Positions 1 to 4,974 of a DNA stretch of 7,192 bases are shown here, in pieces (the first letter of the stretch is position 1; every line of letters begins with the position of its first letter). The translations under genes and the position numbers were made by a program. The notes below the pieces were generated by a model that worked only from the letters and a program-made list of their open reading frames with translations, was not told the DNA's origin and searched no databases. Origin of the DNA: Myxococcales bacterium (lineage in GTDB: Bacteria > Myxococcota > Polyangia > Fen-1088). The stretch lies in NCBI GenBank assembly GCA_003155465.1, contig PMCR01000141.1, forward strand, positions 128-7,319, given 5' to 3'.

Positions 1-258
1 CGCGACATGATCCGCGCGGTGATCTCGACGGGCACGGCGGTGGCGGTCTGTTCGTGGACCACCATCGTGGGTTACGGCTCGCTGCTCGCCGCGCGCAACC
101 GGGCGCTGCAGGGTTTTGGCGCAATGGCCATTCTGGGCGAGCTTGCCTGCATCACGGCGGCGATCTTGGCCCTGCCTGGCACGCTGTTGTGGATCGAGCG
201 GCGCCGCGCACAGCACAGGGATCCATCGCGCAAGACGCCCGTTGATCCTGCGCCATAG
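1..258 (+). CDS. RND/MMPL-family exporter, C-terminal fragment
   Basis: This is the last 85 residues of a protein that begins outside the window; the frame is open from base 1 and ends at TAG 256-258. It shows two hydrophobic membrane segments, around residues 8-31 and 37-62. The loop between them has the pattern TTIVGYGSLL, then a run ending in LQGFGAMAILGE, then a hydrophobic helix ending in LALPGTLL. This matches the last two transmembrane helices of RND-superfamily exporters of the MMPL/SSD type, where 'GFGSLL...L..LG....G......LPALL' is usual. A basic cytoplasmic tail (ERRRAQHRDPSRK) follows. Such proteins export lipids or other hydrophobic molecules across the inner membrane using the proton motive force; the substrate here cannot be read from the fragment. 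The next gene starts 43 bp downstream on the same strand. Confidence 0.82.
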   Translation, partial: RDMIRAVISTGTAVAVCSWTTIVGYGSLLAARNRALQGFGAMAILGELACITAAILALPGTLLWIERRRAQHRDPSRKTPVDPAP

Positions 259-288
259 ATCACGATGGATTCGCCGGCGCCCCCAGGC

Positions 289-294
289 TAGAGT
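289..294 (+). promoter_or_regulatory. Candidate -10 box, leaderless-type, for the Cys-module gene
   Basis: TAGAGT is followed by GCCGCCC and then the ATG at 302, a gap of 7 nt. A transcript from this box would begin at or near the start codon. The arrangement closely matches TATACT-GCCGCC-ATG at 2014-2028. There is no good Shine-Dalgarno sequence before the ATG. The -35 region is not convincing, so this rests on position and on the parallel with the other gene. Confidence 0.4.
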
Positions 295-301
295 GCCGCC
301 C

Positions 302-745
302 ATGCGCAAGAAGGTGGAATCGGGGCGCCAGAGTTCGGGTGGCGAGCGGCCACCAGGCGAGCACGGGGCGAGCCCCCGTATTTCCAAGCCTGCGGCGAGC
401 AACCCTTCTGTTGCGGCGATGATACCGTCCCCTGTCGAACGCGAACCTTGCGCCAAGATTCGCTGCAAGGGCGCGACCCGCTACGGCGATGCTTGCCGGT
501 TCTGGGCGCTGCCCGACAGCGAGTTCTGCTACTGGTGCGAGCAGGCGGGGCGGCCCCGCTACCCATTGCCCAAGCCCACGGCTGAGGCTGCTCGTGCCGC
601 AAGCATGAAGGAGACCCACAAGAAGCGCTGCCAAGGCGTCACGGTGTTCGGTGACCAGTGCCGCTTCTGGGCGGTGGGCTCCACCGACTACTGTTTGTGG
701 TGTTCGGCATCGTTGCCAGGGATGCAAGCTCGGGCGCGAGAGTAA
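302..745 (+). CDS. Small protein with two tandem four-cysteine (probable zinc-binding) modules
   Basis: A 147-residue protein of unknown function. Residues 1-49 are basic, Ser/Gly/Pro-rich and probably disordered. Two copies of one cysteine module follow, C55-C65-C76-C79 and C110-C120-C131-C134. Both have exactly C-x9-C-x10-C-x2-C spacing and share the core G-x-T-x-[YF]-G-D-x-C-R-F-W-A and the ending [FY]-C-x-W-C. They are joined by a Pro/Ala-rich linker (about 85-108). The four cysteines could bind one zinc per module. The pattern recalls short treble-clef-like fingers such as DUF5763-type proteins, but there the last ligand is normally His; this is a resemblance, not an assignment. No signal peptide or membrane segment is visible, so it is probably cytoplasmic. 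The start at ATG 302 is chosen because a -10-like box lies 7 nt upstream; GTG at 293 (in frame, three codons earlier) is the alternative. The frame is open further upstream, but there it overlaps the exporter gene. Confidence 0.75.
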   Translation: MRKKVESGRQSSGGERPPGEHGASPRISKPAASNPSVAAMIPSPVEREPCAKIRCKGATRYGDACRFWALPDSEFCYWCEQAGRPRYPLPKPTAEAARAASMKETHKKRCQGVTVFGDQCRFWAVGSTDYCLWCSASLPGMQARARE

Positions 746-967
746 CGGATCCTGGACCCTTGGCTCCCCCGCTGAGAACACAGAGGGGATAGGGGAGCAC
801 ACAGGGAGCAGCCGCGTGGCTTGCAGTCTCAGCGGTCACGGGCATTGAGCCGTCGTCGATCTCGGGCCAGCAAATCCTGATCCCCTCCGAAGCTCCTCTC
901 TGTTTCCTATCCGCGCACCCCTGTGTTCTCGAATGAATCTGGCTTGCGCACGGGTGTGTCGCCGTGA
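746..967. other. Convergent intergenic region with imperfect inverted repeat
   Basis: This gap lies between the stop codons of two convergent genes. GAGAACACAG at 774-783 is matched by its reverse complement at 921-930. Inward from each arm the same order of short blocks recurs (GATAGG, then ACAG, then GAG), at 789-808 on one side and at about 895-912 on the other strand. The two blocks are therefore degenerate copies of one element in opposite orientation, about 113 bp apart at their closest matches. No ORF here looks coding. A role in bidirectional termination is possible, but the arms are too far apart for a classical intrinsic terminator and no U-tract is seen. Confidence 0.45.
774..930. 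repeat. Inverted pair of ACACAG/GATAGG repeat elements
   Basis: The left copy spans 774-808 and the right copy 895-930 in reverse orientation. They share an identical 10-bp end (GAGAACACAG) followed by GATAGG and ACAG-x-GAG blocks with different spacer lengths. The CACAG core also appears in the tandem repeat at 1953-1979. This suggests one dispersed intergenic repeat family. Confidence 0.5.
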
Positions 968-1900
968 TCAGCCCACAAGATCGAGATCACCAATGACGGC
1001 CCGCAGCAGACCCTTGTGTTGGATGAGCAGCTCCTTGGCGCGCGCAGCGTTCACGCGCGCATGATGCATGACCAACGCAACCTTGGCCCGGCCGCCCGCC
1101 TTCTTGATCAGCTTCGCGGCTTCGTCGGCCGGCAGATTGGTCAGTCGGGTCACGACCCGGATGGCGCGCTGCCAGCCGCGCGGCGTGGTGGGGCGCACAT
1201 CCACCATCACGCCACCGTAGGTCTTGCCCAGGCGCACGAATGCCGTGCTAGAAACGGCCTCCAGAGCCAGCTTGATGGCTGTGCCGGCCTTGAGTCGCGT
1301 GCAGCCGGCGATCATCTCGGGACCTGGGACAAGATCGATCACCACGTCAGCCAGAGGCTCGGCTGAAGGCATCGGTCCCGCACAGGTGAGCAAGATGATA
1401 GTCGCGCGCCGGAAGCGCGCGTAGTCCAGCGCAGCCTGCAGAAACGGCGAGATCTCGACATCGGCAACCGCGCAGACCACGTCCTGTGGTCCCACCGCCG
1501 CGCGCCGCATGCGCTGGTCGGCTTCACGCGGATTGTCCTGCGCCGCCTCGGCCACCCGGGCCAGAGCATGCGGACCACCGGCGATAATCGATACCACCAG
1601 CGATGCCGGCAGACCAAAGGCGGGCACGCACTCCGCCGCCTCCAGCGCGCCCACCCGGCCGGCCGTGCCCACGCCCACGTAGACCAGGCGTCCCCCTGCC
1701 GCGAGCTTGTCCGCCATCAACTGCGCCGCTGAAGCCAGCGCCGCGGCCCGCGCCCGCACCGCCTTGACCGCGTTGGTCTCCTCCTCCACCAGCAGCTTGA
1801 CCACTTCCTCGGGTGGAAGCGAGTCCAGCATGGCCGCGCGCGGGTTCTCTGCGTCGCGCAGCAAGCCGCCTTCGGGTTGGGAACGAGAAGAACGGGCCAT
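968..1900 (-). CDS. MurQ-family (N-acetylmuramic acid 6-phosphate etherase-like) SIS-domain protein with altered active site
   Basis: A 310-residue protein with the length and full-length layout of MurQ, which cleaves the lactyl ether of MurNAc-6-phosphate in peptidoglycan recycling (E. coli MurQ is about 298 residues). Family signatures seen: GGRLVYVGVGTAGR (69-82), EAAEC (87-91), SIIAGG (104-109), the C[TS]R-x-KAGTA-x-K-like segment (200-210), GGVMVDVRPT (229-238), and a C-terminal helical tail with the Q-H-x-G-x-x-R motif (294-300). Key positions differ. Glu90 matches catalytic Glu83 of E. coli MurQ, but the position of Glu114 is Gln121. The conserved ASGRTP sugar-phosphate loop reads DVEISP (147-152), and GTSGR reads GTAGR. 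It may have a changed substrate or be non-catalytic, so I give no gene symbol. The start at 1900 is chosen because upstream in-frame codons (to 2059) translate intergenic repeat DNA. Ribosome binding is weak (AGGCGAG about 11 nt upstream). Confidence 0.83.
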   Translation of the reverse strand: MARSSRSQPEGGLLRDAENPRAAMLDSLPPEEVVKLLVEEETNAVKAVRARAAALASAAQLMADKLAAGGRLVYVGVGTAGRVGALEAAECVPAFGLPASLVVSIIAGGPHALARVAEAAQDNPREADQRMRRAAVGPQDVVCAVADVEISPFLQAALDYARFRRATIILLTCAGPMPSAEPLADVVIDLVPGPEMIAGCTRLKAGTAIKLALEAVSSTAFVRLGKTYGGVMVDVRPTTPRGWQRAIRVVTRLTNLPADEAAKLIKKAGGRAKVALVMHHARVNAARAKELLIQHKGLLRAVIGDLDLVG

Positions 1901-1952
1901 CGATTGCGATTCTCGCCTGAGAGCGGAAGAATGGGAAGGAAGCTTTTCTCGC

Positions 1953-1979
1953 CACAGAGAGCACAGCGGACACAGAGAA
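1953..1979. repeat. Three tandem 9-bp CACAGAG-type units
   Basis: The units are CACAGAGAG (1953-1961), CACAGCGGA (1962-1970) and CACAGAGAA (1971-1979). They lie in the divergent gap between the MurQ-like gene and the LPP20-like gene. Similar CACAGAG strings occur between genes in many GC-rich bacterial genomes and are often mistranslated as N-terminal extensions, as happens here in the MurQ-like frame (CPLCSLWREKL). Confidence 0.6.
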
Positions 1980-2013
1980 GGCGGTTGGGTTAGAGATTGA
2001 GGGGAGGCACGTC

Positions 2014-2019
2014 TATACT
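2014..2019 (+). promoter_or_regulatory. -10 box (TATACT) 6 nt before the start codon
   Basis: TATACT matches the sigma-70 -10 consensus at 5 of 6 positions and is followed by GCCGCC and the ATG at 2026. Initiation about 7 nt downstream would fall on the start codon, giving a leaderless mRNA. A GGAGG at 2003-2007 lies 18 nt before the ATG, too far for a normal Shine-Dalgarno. No convincing -35 box is placed correctly. Confidence 0.5.
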
Positions 2020-2025
2020 GCCGCC

Positions 2026-3117
2026 ATGCGAGCCCTGCTATCCCTGCCTGTCCTGGCACTGGCCTGCGCGAACGCCACGACGTCCACGGGGTCAGCGCCG
2101 CTCTTGCCTCCGCACCTGACCGACCCTGACCACCACCCGCCGCCCTCGTGCCCCAGCTACAGCCACCTTTCCGCCGTGGGCACGTCGACCGAGGGATACG
2201 AGGCGGCGCTGGCCCACGCGAAACGCAACCTACTCACGAAGCTGGGCAACACCATCCACGTCGAGGCCGAGTCATTCTCTCGTCTGGTCAGCGTGGACGG
2301 GCGCGAGGCAGCCGAGTATCGCGACGTGCAGCGCGTGCTGGAAAAGGTCGACTTCGCGCATTCCGATCTAGTCGCGATCGTGGACGCCGCCCAACACTGG
2401 GGCGACAGGATCTATGTGGTAGCGTGCCTGCCGCGAGGGCCGACCATCGCGCGGCTGGAAGGGGATCTCGACACCGAAGTGAAGCGTTTCGACACCTGGG
2501 ACAAGGCCGGGCAAGAGGCGCAGAATCGTGCCGATCGGCCGGCATTCGTGGCGGCGCTGGGCAACTTGTCAGCGGCCATGTCCGCGGCCGCGCCCACCCT
2601 GGTGCAGATTCGCGCGCTGGCCGGCGGGCCGGCGCCGGTTGAGCAACGTCTGACCTCGCGCTGGTTGGCCATGGTCGAGGCATCGACCAAACTGCGCGCC
2701 CAGGTGCGTTTTGTGCTGGATGTGCAGGTCGGCGAGCGCATGCGCCCAGTGGCCGGGGACGTGACCGAGTGTTTTCGTCGTGCTCTGGCCCCCCTGGGCA
2801 GCGAAGTCCGCCTGGCCGCGATGTGCCCCGAAGGCGCCGCCGCCACCTACCTGATTGGCGTGCGCGCCGATGCCGACTGCGGCCGCGGCAGCCTGGGGGC
2901 GACTTGTCGGCCGGCCCTTGAAGTGCAGGGCCAGGAATGCGGCTCGGGAAGACAAATTTTCCACTCTGGCCTGGGAAGGATCAAGATAAACGCCGCGGAT
3001 CCGCGCGGCGAAGATCAAGCCCTGCGTGCGATGGTGCAGAAGCTGGACCCACAAGCCATCCGCGACGAGCTGCGAGCTGCGCTGAAGTCCGAACTGCCCG
3101 GTGAGGAGAAGCGATGA
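2026..3117 (+). CDS. Exported LPP20/FlgT-like envelope protein
   Basis: A 363-residue exported protein. Residues 1-17 are a short hydrophobic signal peptide. Cys14 sits in LALAC, a poor lipobox (Ala at -3), and A-N-A at 15-17 offers a signal peptidase I site, so lipoprotein status is open. Residues 18-44 are Pro/His-rich. Residues 45-135 resemble the N-terminal domain of LPP20 and FlgT/FlgP-type proteins: a Y-x-H-L-x-A-V-G-x-S start, an Ala-rich helix (EAALAHAKRNLL), a long polar strand segment, and a terminal strand at IYVVACLPR (129-137). Residues 140-225 look helical. Residues 226-352 form a second alpha/beta region with several cysteines (249, 267, 285, 294, 305) that could form disulfides. 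The family is often tied to the outer membrane; the molecular role is unknown. Its stop codon overlaps the start of the thioredoxin-like gene (ATGA), so the two are co-translated. Confidence 0.7.
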   Translation: MRALLSLPVLALACANATTSTGSAPLLPPHLTDPDHHPPPSCPSYSHLSAVGTSTEGYEAALAHAKRNLLTKLGNTIHVEAESFSRLVSVDGREAAEYRDVQRVLEKVDFAHSDLVAIVDAAQHWGDRIYVVACLPRGPTIARLEGDLDTEVKRFDTWDKAGQEAQNRADRPAFVAALGNLSAAMSAAAPTLVQIRALAGGPAPVEQRLTSRWLAMVEASTKLRAQVRFVLDVQVGERMRPVAGDVTECFRRALAPLGSEVRLAAMCPEGAAATYLIGVRADADCGRGSLGATCRPALEVQGQECGSGRQIFHSGLGRIKINAADPRGEDQALRAMVQKLDPQAIRDELRAALKSELPGEEKR

Positions 3118-3665
3118 ACGTGAAGAACTGGACCGCGATTGGCCTGGCCCTGGCCTGCGCCGCCACCACGGCCTGGGCCGCTCCGCCCAGCCGCACAGTC
3201 AACCAGATGGGACCGTTGAAGGTCGGCCGGCCCTGTCCCAGCTTCGCCGGCCTGACCCTGGAGAGCCAAACGCTCTCGCTGAGCAAGCTGCTCGCGCCCG
3301 ACAAGGGAACCCCGGTTGCCGCGGCGGTGATCTCTTTCTTCGCTACCCACTGCAAGGCGTGCAAAGCGCAGCTTCCCGTGATCGAGCGCGTGGTCGCCAG
3401 CAGCAAAGACGTCCGCGGCGTGTTGATCGATTTTGGCGAAGACCCTGATGTCGTGGCCCCGTTCGTCGAGGCGCAGAAGCTGACACTGCCCGTGATCCCG
3501 GACAAGTTCACCAAGATCGCCGCTCGCCTGGGCGTCGATGGAACGCTGCCTCGGAGCCTGGTGGTCGATGGCCATGGCTACGTCAGCGCTATCTTCGAGC
3601 ACGAGGGCGACGACTTCGAGAAGGCGCTGCGCGCGGCGATCGAGGCGGCGAGGAACGCGGAGTAG
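3114..3665 (+). CDS. Exported TlpA/ResA-like thioredoxin-fold protein
   Basis: A 183-residue redoxin-type protein. Residues 1-22 form a Sec signal peptide with an A-W-A cleavage motif, so it acts in the periplasm, soluble unless retained by an uncleaved signal. The mature part has the thioredoxin-fold order of the TlpA/AhpC-TSA group: G-R-P-C-P-S-F (38-44) as the usual 'G..aP.F' entry, strand AAAVISFFATHC (69-80), the redox motif C80-K-A-C83 at the start of a helix, strand RGVLIDFG (101-108), and the cis-proline region TLPRSLVVD (144-152). CKAC is an uncommon CxxC. Such proteins usually reduce or exchange disulfides in exported proteins. Cys41 is an extra cysteine in place of the usual Ala/Ser. 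Translation is probably coupled to the upstream gene through the ATGA overlap, with an AGGAG at 3104-3108. The cysteine-rich LPP20-like neighbour is a possible client; that is an inference. Confidence 0.8.
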   Translation: MNVKNWTAIGLALACAATTAWAAPPSRTVNQMGPLKVGRPCPSFAGLTLESQTLSLSKLLAPDKGTPVAAAVISFFATHCKACKAQLPVIERVVASSKDVRGVLIDFGEDPDVVAPFVEAQKLTLPVIPDKFTKIAARLGVDGTLPRSLVVDGHGYVSAIFEHEGDDFEKALRAAIEAARNAE

Positions 3666-3851
3666 CTTCGGCTTGTCGGGAAACTCTGAGTTGTCCGAAG
3701 AGCCGGCCCGCGGCATGCGGAAGGCGGACAGCCTCTGGGAGCAGCCGACCCTGCTGGACTCCTCCACCAGGGATCGGTGAATCGCCCTTCGCCCAAGCAG
3801 AGAAGGCCAATACAAGAAAGCGAGAGAGCTGCGCAGCCGCCGTCGCGAAGG

Positions 3852-4913
3852 CTACGCCGGATGCTGCTGGGTCAGGCAGTGCAAGGTGCCGAAGCCCAAC
3901 ACCAGATCCACGGCGTGTATCCCCACCACGGGACGGTCGTGGAAGAGTTCGCCCAGAATTCCCAGGGCGATGCGATCCGCTGGATCGTTGAAAGTGGGGA
4001 CGATGACCGCGGCGTTGGCGATGTAGAAATTGGCGTAGCTCGCGGGCAGGCGCCAGTCGCCGTGGTGAAGCGGCGCCGGCATGGGGAGGGCAATCACCTC
4101 AGGCCGCGTCCCATCCTGCAGGCGCACGTCTTGCAGCCGTTCCCAGTTCTCGCGCAGCGGCCGAAAGTTCACGTCGCGTTCGTTCTGCTCCTGGATGACG
4201 ACCATAGCGCTGGGATTGACGAAGCGGCACAGATCATCGACGTGGCCATGGGTGTCGTCGCCCACTATTCCGTGGCCCAACCAGACTACGTTGGGCGTGC
4301 CCAGGACCGCGGCGAAAATGCGCTCGTATTCCTCACGGGTCATGCCGGGGTTGCGACATTGGGTTTTCTGGTCGAGCAAGCACTCCTCCGTAGTCAGCAG
4401 GGTGCCGCGGCCATTCACATCGATGCCGCCGCCTTCGAGCGCGACCGGCTCGCCTTTGCAGGTGACCGGAAAAAGCCGCATTCCACGCTGCTTGGCGATT
4501 CGCTCCGCGATGCGGTTGTCTTTCTGCCAATTGGCGTACTTGGCCCAGGCGGTGAACTTGAACTTGGCGATGGCGACTTCGCCCCTAGGGTTGCGCACGC
4601 AGATGGGCCCGAAGTCGCGCGACCAGCCACGATCCGAGGGGGCGCGGAAGAACTCCACATTGGCAAGGTTGGCGTGGGCTCGGGCAAGAATCCGCCGCGC
4701 CCTGGATTCTCTCGTTGGTCCATCGACGATGATGCGGACCTTCTCGCCTTCCGCGATCTTGCGCACGATCTCGCCATAGACCCATTCGATGGTGCAAAGC
4801 TTGCCAGGCCAGTCGGTGCGACAGTGCGGCCAGCCCAGCCAGGTGGCCTCATGGGGCTCCCATTCGGCGGGCATGGCGAAGCCAAGTTGAGCGGGCGTCT
4901 TGGGGCTAATCAT
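3852..4913 (-). CDS. aguA: Agmatine deiminase (PAD_porph family)
   Basis: A 353-residue protein of normal family length. It hydrolyses agmatine to N-carbamoylputrescine and ammonia in the arginine decarboxylase route to putrescine, in the cytoplasm. Family motifs are seen in order: GFAMPAEWEPHEATWLGWP (11-29), S-D-R-G-W-S-R-D-F-G-P (93-103), E-G-G-G-I-D-V-N-G-R-G-T (160-171) with TTEECLL, G-D-D-T-H-G-H-V-D-D (218-227), ANFYIAN (294-300) with the P-x-F-N-D-P segment, and the catalytic cysteine in LHCLTQQ (344-350, Cys346). The stretch before the cysteine reads GFGTLHC rather than the more usual GGGNIHC, a modest change. The start ATG at 4911-4913 gives the canonical N-terminus and has a promoter immediately upstream. 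No aguB (N-carbamoylputrescine amidase) lies next to it. A related peptidylarginine deiminase is less likely because of the length and the absence of a signal peptide. Confidence 0.92.
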   Translation of the reverse strand: MISPKTPAQLGFAMPAEWEPHEATWLGWPHCRTDWPGKLCTIEWVYGEIVRKIAEGEKVRIIVDGPTRESRARRILARAHANLANVEFFRAPSDRGWSRDFGPICVRNPRGEVAIAKFKFTAWAKYANWQKDNRIAERIAKQRGMRLFPVTCKGEPVALEGGGIDVNGRGTLLTTEECLLDQKTQCRNPGMTREEYERIFAAVLGTPNVVWLGHGIVGDDTHGHVDDLCRFVNPSAMVVIQEQNERDVNFRPLRENWERLQDVRLQDGTRPEVIALPMPAPLHHGDWRLPASYANFYIANAAVIVPTFNDPADRIALGILGELFHDRPVVGIHAVDLVLGFGTLHCLTQQHPA

Positions 4914-4921
4914 CGCCCGTG

Positions 4922-4949
4922 GTTATAGACGGAAACCGCGCAAGGACAA
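4922..4949 (-). promoter_or_regulatory. Sigma-70-like promoter of the agmatine deiminase gene
   Basis: On the minus strand TTGTCC (4949-4944; 4 of 6 to TTGACA) is followed after 16 nt by TATAAC (4927-4922; 5 of 6 to TATAAT). The box ends 8 nt before the ATG at 4913, so the transcript would have almost no leader. No Shine-Dalgarno is evident. The promoter lies in the 61-bp gap after the upstream lipoprotein gene, so the deiminase can be expressed independently. Confidence 0.5.
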
Positions 4950-4974
4950 CCGACAGGCTATTGCCCGCCCAGAT

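Noticed and set aside
116..301. Upstream extension of the Cys-module frame to an ATG at 116
   Set aside because: It overlaps the exporter coding region in another frame, gives an Arg/Trp/Cys-rich shadow sequence, and a promoter-like box and better start exist at 289-302.
3666..3851. Intergenic stem CTTCGG/CCGAAG (3666-3671 with 3695-3700) as terminator
   Set aside because: Only 6 bp with a 23-nt loop and no T-run. The rest of this 186-bp convergent gap shows no gene or clear signal.
3777..4928. 383-codon plus-strand open frame
   Set aside because: It lies antisense to the agmatine deiminase gene, whose family motifs are complete on the minus strand. Long antisense frames are common in GC-rich genes.
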